Source of the DNA: Anaerolinea thermophila | GTDB lineage: Bacteria; Chloroflexota; Anaerolineae; Anaerolineales; Villigracilaceae | Direction: 5' to 3' | Assembly (NCBI GenBank): GCA_020722305.1 | Contig: DYLB01000050.1 | Coordinates: forward strand, 1-12,390 | Length of the DNA: 12,390 nucleotides | Shown: positions 6,733 to 12,390 of the stretch, piece by piece | Layout of the letters: every line of letters starts with the position of its first letter | How positions within the stretch are numbered: position 1 is the first letter of the stretch | Position numbers and translations under genes: made by a program | Notes under the pieces: generated by a model | Seen by the model: the letters and a program-made list of their open reading frames with translations, nothing else | What the model was told of the DNA's origin: nothing | Database searches by the model: none

Positions 6733-8097
6733 ATGTTTCGTAAACTTCTATCCCTGTTCGTTCTCGTCTGTCTGCTGGCCTTGACCCTGGCCGCGCCGGC
6801 CTACGCCTTCGACGGCCGCAGCGCCGACCGGGTGGTCATCGCCGCCGGCGAAGTGATCGAAGATGACCTGTACGTCGGGGCGCAGTCATTTACCCTCGAC
6901 GGCACGGTCAAAGGTGACCTGATCGTCGGTGCGCAGATTGTCATCATCAACGGCACGGTCGAAGGCGATTTGATCGTCGGGGCGCAGGCGATCCAGATCA
7001 ACGGCACTGTGACCGACGATGCCCGGGTCTTCGGGCAGGCCGTCCAGCTTGGGACGGAGGCGGTCGTCGGCAGCGATCTCATCTTCGGCGGGGCCAGCCT
7101 CGAAATGACGGCAGGCAGCCTCGTCGGTGGGGACGTGGTCACGGGCGCCGGGCAGGCCCTCTTGTCCGGCAGCGTGGGCGGTGACGTCCTGGCGGGAGCC
7201 GGCGGCCTGGAACTGACCGGCACCTTCGGCGGGGATGTCTATGCTTACGTGGACCAGACCGAAGAGTCCGCCGGTTCGCCCTCGCCCTCCTCGTACATGA
7301 CCTACGGGCAACCGCTCCCGTTCGGGATGCCTTCCGTTTCGATGGGCCTGACCGTTGCCGAGGGCGCCTCGATTGCCGGGAACCTGGAATATTCCAGCAC
7401 CTATGAACTCTCGTTCCCCGGCGGTGCGGTAGGCGGGAAGGTGACCCGGGTCGAACCCTCGACCACATCGTCGGGAAATATCCGGGTGAACATCCCCGCC
7501 ACCCCGGCCCAGCAGACCGGCAATTGGGTTTTCGACCTGCTGCGTTCGATCGTGACCCTGAGCCTGTTCGGCCTGCTGTTGGTCTGGGCTGCCCCCAAAT
7601 TTTCCAAAGCCGCCACCGAAAAACTCCAGTCCGATCCCCTGCCGAGCCTGGGATGGGGTGTCGTGACTTACGCGGCCTTCTTCTTCGCCCTGCTGGCGAT
7701 CATCGTGCTCATGGTCATGGGCGGGATGATCTTCGGCTGGCTGAGCCTGGGCGGAGTCAGCGGGACGATCATCGTGGTCGGCATCCTGACCCTGTTCGGG
7801 CTGACGGTGGCCTTCGTCCTGGCGGTGCTGTTCGTGGCCAAGATTTTGGTCGGCACGGCCCTCGGCAAGTGGATTTTCAGCAAGGTCAACCCAAACCTGG
7901 CCGAGCACAAGGTCTGGCCGATGCTCGCCGGTGTGACCCTGGTCGCGGTTGTGATCGCCCTGTTCCGCTTCCCGCTCTTGCCGCTGGGATTCTTCGGCTG
8001 GGTGCTCAACTTCGTGGTGGTGCTCTTCGGGCTGGGCGCGCTCTGGCTCTGGGGCCGCGAGCGGATGGCAAAGCAGCCTGTGGAAATCTCCCAATAA
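6733..8097 (+). CDS. Secreted bactofilin-like beta-repeat protein with C-terminal membrane domain
   Basis: A 454-residue protein in two halves. A signal peptide (1-25, ending A-Y-A) precedes glycine- and valine-rich repeats at about 35-180. The clearest repeats are 17 residues long with G-D-L-I-V-G-A-Q followed by I-N-G-T-V. Such repeats form a beta-helix in bactofilins (polymer-forming cytoskeletal proteins). A Ser/Pro-rich linker around 185-200 and a beta-rich part to about 255 come next. From about residue 264 to 450 there are about four or five hydrophobic helices, ending in a basic W-G-R-E-R-M-A-K tail. The repeats should lie outside the cytoplasm if the signal is used, unlike classical cytoplasmic bactofilins. 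AAGGAG (6721-6726) supports the start. The gene follows the adaptor by 87 bases and ends before a strong hairpin. A role in envelope organisation is an inference; a link to the exporter is suggested only by position. Confidence 0.75.
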   Translation: MFRKLLSLFVLVCLLALTLAAPAYAFDGRSADRVVIAAGEVIEDDLYVGAQSFTLDGTVKGDLIVGAQIVIINGTVEGDLIVGAQAIQINGTVTDDARVFGQAVQLGTEAVVGSDLIFGGASLEMTAGSLVGGDVVTGAGQALLSGSVGGDVLAGAGGLELTGTFGGDVYAYVDQTEESAGSPSPSSYMTYGQPLPFGMPSVSMGLTVAEGASIAGNLEYSSTYELSFPGGAVGGKVTRVEPSTTSSGNIRVNIPATPAQQTGNWVFDLLRSIVTLSLFGLLLVWAAPKFSKAATEKLQSDPLPSLGWGVVTYAAFFFALLAIIVLMVMGGMIFGWLSLGGVSGTIIVVGILTLFGLTVAFVLAVLFVAKILVGTALGKWIFSKVNPNLAEHKVWPMLAGVTLVAVVIALFRFPLLPLGFFGWVLNFVVVLFGLGALWLWGRERMAKQPVEISQ

Positions 8098-8124
8098 ACC
8101 CAACGTTTGCCCGTTGTAATTTCA

Positions 8125-8157
8125 AAATCCCCGGCTTCATCGAAAAGCCGGGGATTT
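8125..8157. terminator. Strong hairpin after the beta-repeat protein gene
   Basis: A perfect 13-bp stem (AAATCCCCGGCTT at 8125-8137 with its complement at 8145-8157) has a seven-base loop, 28 bases after the stop codon. The GC core flanked by A and T runs (AAAA before, TTT after) fits an intrinsic terminator, although the T-run is short. It probably ends the exporter/beta-repeat unit. Confidence 0.75.
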
Positions 8158-8277
8158 GCTGTCACAAGTGAAGCCCCCACTTCCCAAAGGGAGCGGGGTC
8201 TCACAAAGGAGGATGCGCCGGTTCTAGCGGTTGCCGCCGCGCCCGTTGCCCTTGCCGGAGCCGCAGGCCCAGAGCGG

Positions 8278-8373
8278 GCGTCCGCCCAGGTAGGGGTGGG
8301 CCTTGCGTCCGCCCAGGTAGGGGTGGGCCTTGCGTCCGCCCAGGTAGGGGTGGGCCTTGCGTCCGCCCAGGTA
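8278..8373. repeat. 27-bp tandem minisatellite (3.5 copies)
   Basis: The unit runs GCGTCCGCCCAGGTAGGGGT followed by GGGCCTT. Three identical copies occur at 8278-8304, 8305-8331 and 8332-8358, and a partial fourth ends at 8373. Each unit contains the short inverted pair GCCCA/TGGGC. Identity between copies suggests recent expansion. The length is a multiple of three, so both strands stay open through it. Confidence 0.95.
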
Positions 8374-8510
8374 AATGATTTGTGTGTCAGATTGCTTTTT
8401 TTGCAACCTGTCCCATCGTAGCAAACGAATGTAAAGGAAAGTTAAACGTTTCCGCAAGATTGTACAAAATTCAGGACACCCGTCCTTTACGGAATCTTTA
8501 AAAATTCTCC

Positions 8511-8538
8511 TTTGTTTGTCCAAATAAGAAGGTAAAAT
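8511..8538 (+). promoter_or_regulatory. Possible promoter of the cytochrome bc operon
   Basis: TAAAAT at 8533-8538 is a good -10 candidate and TTTGTT at 8511-8516 a weak -35, 16 bases apart. A start near 8545 would leave a leader of about 25 bases containing the ribosome site AAGGAGAG (8557-8564). This rests on hexamer likeness and position only. Confidence 0.4.
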
Positions 8539-8569
8539 TGGGCATTATCGTTTGCCAAGGAGAGCCCTC

Positions 8570-9967
8570 ATGCCCGAACAAACCCCAGAAACGAAATCCA
8601 TCTTCGAGCGGATGCGCCGGCGCCTGGCCCCCGGAGAGATTCCCGACGACGAGCGCGGCCGGATGCGCATGGTGGTGGACAGCCTGATCCTGCACCTGCA
8701 CCCGACCAAAGTCCCGGCCAGCACCCTGCGCTGGAGCTACACCTGGGGACTGGGCGGCCTGTCCGCCGTTTTGCTGACCCTCCTCGCCCTGACAGGCATC
8801 ATCCTGCTCAACAACTACACCCCATCCGCCCCGCAGGCTTACCTCGATATTTTGGAACTGCGCTCGAACGTTTGGTTCGGCGAACTGGTGCGCAACCTGC
8901 ACCACTGGTCGGCCAACCTGCTGATCGTGATCGCCGTCCTGCACCTGGTGCGGGTCTTTGCCACCGGCTCCTACCGTCCGCCGCGTGAACTGAACTGGCT
9001 GCTGGGCGTGACCATGCTGGTTCTGATCCTGGCTGCCAACTTCACCGGCTACCTGCTGCCCTGGGATCAACTGGCCTATTGGGCCATCACGGTCGGCACC
9101 AGCATCATTAGTTACGTGCCACTGATTGGCGAGTGGCTCACCCGCCTGGCCCTGGGCGGCCCGGAAGTGGGGGCCAACACCCTGCTCAACTTCTATTCGA
9201 TGCACATATCGTTCATCCCTATGGCCATCTTCGGGCTGATGGCCTACCACTTCTGGCGCGTGCGCAAGGACGGCGGCCTGACCCAGCCCAAAGACCTGGA
9301 TGATTTGGAAGCGCCAAAAACCGAGCGCGTCACTACCATCCCCAACCTGGTGCGTAAGGAAACCATCTACGCGCTGGGATGGATAGCCGCGCTGCTCGTC
9401 TTTGCCATGCTCGTCCCGGCCCCGCTCGAAAGCATCGCCAACCCGGATCTCAGCCCAAATCCCGCCAAAGCGCCCTGGTACTTCCTCGGCTTGCAGGAAT
9501 TACTGCTTCATTTCCACCCGTTGGTGGCGGGCGTGATCCTGCCGGGGCTGGCCGGGCTGGGCATCTTCCTGCTGCCGTTCTTCGACATCAACCAATCAAG
9601 CGTGGGCATCTACTTCCGCTCCCGCCGCGGACGTGGATTGACCGCCCTGGCCGCCGGACTGGCCGTCATCCTGACCCCGGCCTGGGTCCTGCTCGACGAG
9701 TTCTTCCTCGACTGGACCGCCTGGCTCCCGGCCTGGCCGGCCCTCGTCTCGAACGGGCTGATCCCCCTGGCCGTGCTCCTGCTTCCGCTGATCCTGCTCG
9801 ACGAGTGGATGGTTAGAGCCTTCAAGGCGGATACCGAGGAGCGGGTGATCTTCATCGTCACTTTCATCTTCGTCGCCTTTATCATCCTGACCATCGTTGG
9901 CATCTTCTTCCGCGGCTCCGGCATGAGTCTGTACTGGCCCTGGGCAATGCCCGCAACAGCTCATTAA
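8570..9967 (+). CDS. Cytochrome b (b6/subunit IV in one chain) of a menaquinol-type bc complex
   Basis: A 465-residue membrane protein that should carry two b hemes and oxidise quinol. The b6-like half holds paired heme ligands H111/H125 and H212/H227. The second pair is spaced by 14 intervening residues, as in b6f-type proteins, rather than 13 as in mitochondrial bc1. Also visible are G-S-Y-R-x-P-R-E after the second helix and G-Y-L-L-P-W-D-Q. The C-terminal half contains P-N-P-A-K-A-P-W-Y-F-L-G-L-Q-E, in which the Qo-site P-E-W-Y motif reads A-P-W-Y (301-304). About 125 further residues contain three more helices. A charged N-terminal extension of about 35 residues precedes the core. The start at 8570 has AAGGAGAG six bases before; an in-frame TTG at 8552 lies upstream of that ribosome site and is rejected. 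Rieske and cytochrome c genes follow. Confidence 0.92.
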   Translation: MPEQTPETKSIFERMRRRLAPGEIPDDERGRMRMVVDSLILHLHPTKVPASTLRWSYTWGLGGLSAVLLTLLALTGIILLNNYTPSAPQAYLDILELRSNVWFGELVRNLHHWSANLLIVIAVLHLVRVFATGSYRPPRELNWLLGVTMLVLILAANFTGYLLPWDQLAYWAITVGTSIISYVPLIGEWLTRLALGGPEVGANTLLNFYSMHISFIPMAIFGLMAYHFWRVRKDGGLTQPKDLDDLEAPKTERVTTIPNLVRKETIYALGWIAALLVFAMLVPAPLESIANPDLSPNPAKAPWYFLGLQELLLHFHPLVAGVILPGLAGLGIFLLPFFDINQSSVGIYFRSRRGRGLTALAAGLAVILTPAWVLLDEFFLDWTAWLPAWPALVSNGLIPLAVLLLPLILLDEWMVRAFKADTEERVIFIVTFIFVAFIILTIVGIFFRGSGMSLYWPWAMPATAH

Positions 9968-9979
9968 ATTGGATTTTCG

Positions 9980-10081
9980 CCCTGAGCGGAGTGACGAGCG
10001 CAGTGAGGAACGCAGTCGAAGGGCTGGTGGCAAGAAACTGTCCTTCGACTACGCCACAAAAGCATGTGGCTCCGCTCAGGA
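9980..10081. repeat. Dispersed palindrome (CCTGAGCGGAG...CGAAGG type)
   Basis: Two inverted pairs make a long stem: CCTGAGCGGAG (9981-9991) with CTCCGCTCAGG (10070-10080), and AGTCGAAGG (10014-10022) with CCTTCGACT (10042-10050). The same sequence type is nested in the element at 5253-5312. Just downstream, CTGGTCACTG occurs twice (10096-10105 and 10110-10119). The whole lies between cytochrome b and Rieske genes, and the frame of the Rieske gene is open through it. Confidence 0.85.
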
Positions 10082-10133
10082 CAGAAAGATAATTGCTGGT
10101 CACTGGTTACTGGTCACTGATATTGGAGTTCCC

Positions 10134-10625
10134 ATGTCCGAAACAATTCCCACCAAACCCGCTTCCCGCCGGGATTTCCTCAAAACTGTCTGGGCTTTCT
10201 TCGGCGGGGTAGCCCTGCTCGAAACTGCTGGCGTCTTCGTCGCTTACCTTCAGCCGCGCCTGGCCGAAGGCGAATTTGGCTCACTCATCACCGCCGGGGC
10301 CGTGGACGACTTCCCGCCCAACTCGGTCACGCACATTACCAACGGGCGCTTCTACATCGTCCGCCAGCCGGATGGCGGTTTCCTGGCCGTCTACCACCGC
10401 TGCACGCACCTGGGCTGTACCGTTCCCTGGGACCAAAGCGCCCAAAAGTTCATCTGTCCTTGCCATAACTCACAGTTCGACATGCAGGGCAGCGTCGAAA
10501 ACCCGCCCGCCCCGCGCGCCCTCGACTTGTTCCCGGTCATCATCGAAGACGGCCAGGTCAAAGTGGACACCGGGACGATCCTCCAGCGCCAGACCTACGA
10601 AACTTCCCAGGTCGTGTATCCGTAG
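10134..10625 (+). CDS. Rieske [2Fe-2S] protein of the bc complex, Tat-type
   Basis: A 163-residue iron-sulfur subunit that should take the first electron from quinol at the Qo site and pass it to the cytochrome c. The N-terminus has a twin-arginine motif S-R-R-D-F-L-K (about 12-18) followed by one hydrophobic helix (about 20-40), so folded export with retention of the anchor is expected. Cluster ligands are visible in C-T-H-L-G-C (90-95) and C-P-C-H (108-111). The second box continues N-S-Q-F: the serine that hydrogen-bonds the cluster is present, but the tyrosine of high-potential proteins is phenylalanine (F115). The protein is short, with a compact cluster domain. The ATG at 10134 has GGAG (10125-10128) five bases upstream. 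The frame extends to 9969, but that part is the palindromic repeat and is excluded. The cytochrome c gene follows after 28 bases. Confidence 0.93.
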   Translation: MSETIPTKPASRRDFLKTVWAFFGGVALLETAGVFVAYLQPRLAEGEFGSLITAGAVDDFPPNSVTHITNGRFYIVRQPDGGFLAVYHRCTHLGCTVPWDQSAQKFICPCHNSQFDMQGSVENPPAPRALDLFPVIIEDGQVKVDTGTILQRQTYETSQVVYP

Positions 10626-10653
10626 GGAAAATTGGCCCACAAGGAAAAATCCC

Positions 10654-12054
10654 ATGAACAAACACCAGACCATCGAAATCCTGCTTGGACTGCTCGGCAC
10701 GCTCTTGATTGTCTTCGCGTTGGGACTTTACATCCTCAACGAACCCTCCCGCCTCGAACAGGCACAAGGCGACATCCTGCAAGCCCAACTCAATGACGCC
10801 ATGACGCTCTATGCCGAAAGCTGCGCTGTCTGCCATGGGCTGAACGGTGAGGGCATCGGCGCCACGCCGCCGCTCGACAGCGGCGCCCTGCGCACCATGC
10901 CCTTCGACGACCTCTACAAAACCATCGCCCGCGGCCGTTTCGACACCGCCATGCCCGCCTGGAGCAAGGACGACGGCGGCCCGCTCAGCGACTACCAGAT
11001 CGAGGAACTTGTCGCCCTCATCCAGTCCGGGGACTGGAACGAGACCGGCGACCGGGTCGTGAACCTTGGGCTGGCCCCGCTCATCCCGTTCACCACGGAC
11101 CCCGATCCTGTTCTTGTCGAAGCGGTTGGCTCCCTGCCCGACGGCGCGACCTTGCAAACTGCCATTGGCATCTATGCGGCGCAATGCGTGGCATGTCACG
11201 GCACAGACGGTCTCGGCACCGGCATCGCCCCGGCCCTCAACGACCCCGCCGTGCGCGAGAAGCCCGCCGACGAACTGACCCGCACCATCACCTACGGCAA
11301 CGCCGGCACGCTGATGGCCGGCTGGAGCAACGTGCTTTCACCGGATGACATCTCTGCCATGGTGGCGCTCATCCAACGCTGGGACGAAGTCCCAACCGGC
11401 GTCATCCCCGCCCCGGATGTGTCCATCCCAACCACCGCGGAGAGCATCGCCCTGGGCGCGGAACTCTACAGCGCCAATTGCGCGCGCTGCCATGGCCCAG
11501 AAGGCCAGGGCAGGCCGATTGCGCCTCCCATTAACGTCAAGTCTTTCCTGTCCAGCACCACCGACCAGGCCCTTCAGCAAATCATCACTTTGGGCGTACC
11601 CGGCACGGCCATGCCTGCCTGGGGCGACCGCATGACCGACGCCGAGATCCAGGCCATCGTGGGATTCATCCGCCAGTGGGAGGCGACCGCTCCCGAAGTG
11701 GCCCAGCCGCTCGGCCAGGCTTCTGGCGGGGGCGGCCCGCCCTGGCTGCGCAACGCGGCCAACGCCACCGCCACAGCCAACGCCGCGACCCAGCCGACCG
11801 CCACTCCGACATCCGCTTCGCCATCCGTTGCCCCATCCGTTGCGCCATCCGTTGCCCCATCCGTCGCCCCCTACCAACCCGGCGCGGAAGCCGGGACCGG
11901 CCAGGGGGGAGGTCCGCCCTGGGCACAGGAGCAGGCCCAAACGTCCGGCTCCGCCCCGCTCGATTGGCGGGTGCTGGCCCTGGCCGCGGCCGGGCTCTCG
12001 GTCGCGTTCACGCTGATCGCATCCGGCATCTCGTCCCTGAAAAAATATCGCTGA
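10654..12054 (+). CDS. Membrane-anchored triheme cytochrome c
   Basis: A 466-residue protein with an N-terminal membrane helix (about 8-31). Three class-I cytochrome c domains follow, each with a heme-attachment motif: C-A-V-C-H (57-61), C-V-A-C-H (178-182) and C-A-R-C-H (276-280). Likely axial methionines follow in T-A-M-P-A-W, T-L-M-A-G-W and T-A-M-P-A-W. After the last domain comes a linker rich in Ala, Thr and Pro with four P-S-V-A repeats (390-405), flanked by two G-G-G-P-P-W motifs. A second hydrophobic helix sits near the C-terminus before S-L-K-K-Y-R. The heme domains should face the outside of the cytoplasmic membrane. Its place directly after cytochrome b and Rieske suggests it fills the role of cytochrome c1 or f; the acceptor is unknown. 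AAGGA (10641-10645) supports the start. An open frame continuing upstream to 10276 overlaps the Rieske gene and is spurious. Confidence 0.92.
   Translation: MNKHQTIEILLGLLGTLLIVFALGLYILNEPSRLEQAQGDILQAQLNDAMTLYAESCAVCHGLNGEGIGATPPLDSGALRTMPFDDLYKTIARGRFDTAMPAWSKDDGGPLSDYQIEELVALIQSGDWNETGDRVVNLGLAPLIPFTTDPDPVLVEAVGSLPDGATLQTAIGIYAAQCVACHGTDGLGTGIAPALNDPAVREKPADELTRTITYGNAGTLMAGWSNVLSPDDISAMVALIQRWDEVPTGVIPAPDVSIPTTAESIALGAELYSANCARCHGPEGQGRPIAPPINVKSFLSSTTDQALQQIITLGVPGTAMPAWGDRMTDAEIQAIVGFIRQWEATAPEVAQPLGQASGGGGPPWLRNAANATATANAATQPTATPTSASPSVAPSVAPSVAPSVAPYQPGAEAGTGQGGGPPWAQEQAQTSGSAPLDWRVLALAAAGLSVAFTLIASGISSLKKYR
11821..11868 (+). repeat. 12-bp tandem repeat coding P-S-V-A x4
   Basis: Four copies of CCATCCGTTGCC, with one or two substitutions at third codon positions, lie in frame in the cytochrome c linker. 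The substitutions are all synonymous, which fits a repeat kept as protein spacer. Copy number may vary between strains. Confidence 0.9.
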
Positions 12055-12157
12055 CCGCGTTTCAACCTTTTCGAAATCCCGGTGCGGGTATAGTTTCGGA
12101 AGCCAACGCCGGTGGGCGGTCGAGACGGCTCGGTGGTGAAAAGGATACGGGACTCAT

Positions 12158-12186
12158 CGGGATGACCGGCCGGTCATCCCGTTTTT
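12158..12186 (+). terminator. Intrinsic terminator after the cytochrome bc operon
   Basis: A 24-base perfect palindrome (12158-12181, CGGGATGACCGG then its complement) is followed directly by TTTTT (12182-12186). It lies 104 bases after the cytochrome c stop. The RNA would fold as a ten-bp stem with a four-base loop. This is the classical form of a Rho-independent terminator for the + strand. Confidence 0.85.
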
Positions 12187-12254
12187 GATCCCCGCAGCGT
12201 ACCGGACCCCGGCCTGGCCGCCGTTTAATCGGGGTTATTTTGCGCCGCGAAGGG

Positions 12255-12260
12255 TATAAT
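12255..12260 (+). promoter_or_regulatory. Consensus -10 box of a leaderless promoter
   Basis: A perfect TATAAT lies only six bases before the ATG at 12267, and no ribosome site is present between them. Transcription would begin at or near the ATG itself, giving an mRNA without a leader. The -35 region is weak (GTTATT at 12234-12239, 15 bases away). Confidence 0.65.
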
Positions 12261-12266
12261 CGCCCC

Positions 12267-12390
12267 ATGACCGAACCCCGCACCCCTTCGATTCCCTCAC
12301 CGGGACCGGCAGGCCCTGAGCGCAGCCGCCCCGTTGACCCCGAAGCCAAACCCGACGACCGCGTCGATAACGCCCTGCGCCCGCAGAAAC
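12267..12390 (+). CDS. ruvB: N-terminus of probable RuvB Holliday-junction helicase (partial)
   Basis: Forty-one codons run off the window end. The translated start is a Pro-rich, charged stretch reaching D-D-R-V-D-N-A-L-R-P-Q-K. In RuvB proteins a variable N-terminal tail is followed by a similar segment (acidic residues, then S/A-L/I-R-P-x-x-L before the conserved G-Q), so this is a likely but unproven RuvB. If correct it is the motor ATPase of the RuvAB branch-migration complex in the cytoplasm. The ATG follows a TATAAT by six bases, implying leaderless translation, and it is set off from the cytochrome operon by a strong terminator. Only the non-conserved tail is visible, so the call depends on sequence beyond the window. 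Confidence 0.5.
   Translation, partial: MTEPRTPSIPSPGPAGPERSRPVDPEAKPDDRVDNALRPQK

Larger units (their letters stand above)
8158..8569. other. Long non-coding gap before the cytochrome bc operon
   Basis: No gene was recognised in this stretch. It holds an imperfect C-rich/G-rich hairpin (8174-8198), a 27-bp tandem repeat (8278-8373), and then an AT-richer part. The latter includes a small hairpin (AGGAC/GTCCT, 8473-8486) and the likely promoter of the cytochrome b gene. Open frames across the tandem repeat exist on both strands. They consist mainly of the nine-residue repeat translation and have no convincing start or family resemblance. Confidence 0.6.

Noticed and set aside
8278..8373. CRISPR array
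   Set aside because: The 27-bp copies are directly adjacent with no spacers, and no cas gene is present.
8107..8421. Possible 104-residue plus-strand gene across the same repeat
   Set aside because: It begins inside the terminator region with a non-ATG start, and its content is repeat translation.
8224..8523. Possible 99-residue minus-strand gene across the minisatellite
   Set aside because: It consists largely of the nine-residue repeat translation, has no ribosome site or known family, and runs into the promoter region of cytochrome b.
9969..10133. 55-residue N-terminal extension of the Rieske protein
   Set aside because: It is encoded by the dispersed repeat, and it would bury the twin-arginine signal inside the protein. 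A ribosome site precedes 10134.
10276..10653. N-terminal extension of the triheme cytochrome
   Set aside because: It overlaps the Rieske gene in another frame, is low in complexity, and would remove the membrane signal at the start.

Overview
The window reads as part of a GC-rich bacterial chromosome, most likely a member of the Chloroflexota (Anaerolineae type). This is inferred from four things: the gene content, a deazaflavin-dependent nitroreductase-type protein, short dispersed palindromes in almost every gap, and a menaquinone-style cytochrome bc complex. No rRNA, tRNA, CRISPR array, transposase or phage gene was seen. All recognised genes lie on the + strand.

Region 1 (5-780) holds a small F420/deazaflavin-dependent nitroreductase-family protein and a three-helix membrane protein. 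Region 2 (879-6645) is a complete ABC-2 type exporter resembling the YbhGFSR arrangement of Enterobacteria. It has one ATPase, two permeases, a second ATPase and a HlyD-like lipoprotein adaptor. The ATPase that is one tandem protein (YbhF) in E. coli is here two separate genes, and the first has proline in place of the switch (H-loop) histidine. The two ATPases and two permeases probably form a heteromeric exporter, with the adaptor anchored in the membrane outside. Region 3 (6733-8097) is a secreted beta-repeat (bactofilin-like) protein with a C-terminal multi-helix membrane domain. It ends at a strong hairpin.

Region 4 (8098-8569) is a 472-base non-coding stretch with a hairpin terminator, a 27-bp tandem minisatellite and the start of the next transcription unit. 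Region 5 (8570-12054) encodes a quinol:acceptor oxidoreductase: a one-piece cytochrome b with b6f-like heme spacing, a short Tat-type Rieske protein, and a membrane-anchored triheme cytochrome c. No cytochrome c1 or f is present. Variant residues at the Qo motif and the Rieske cluster fit a low-potential (menaquinol) enzyme. Region 6 (12055-12390) carries a palindromic terminator, a consensus -10 box set for leaderless transcription, and the first 41 codons of a gene that looks like ruvB.

The most distinctive feature beyond the genes is that every intergenic gap longer than about 60 bases carries inverted repeats. Several are recognisable dispersed families, and one is nested inside another.
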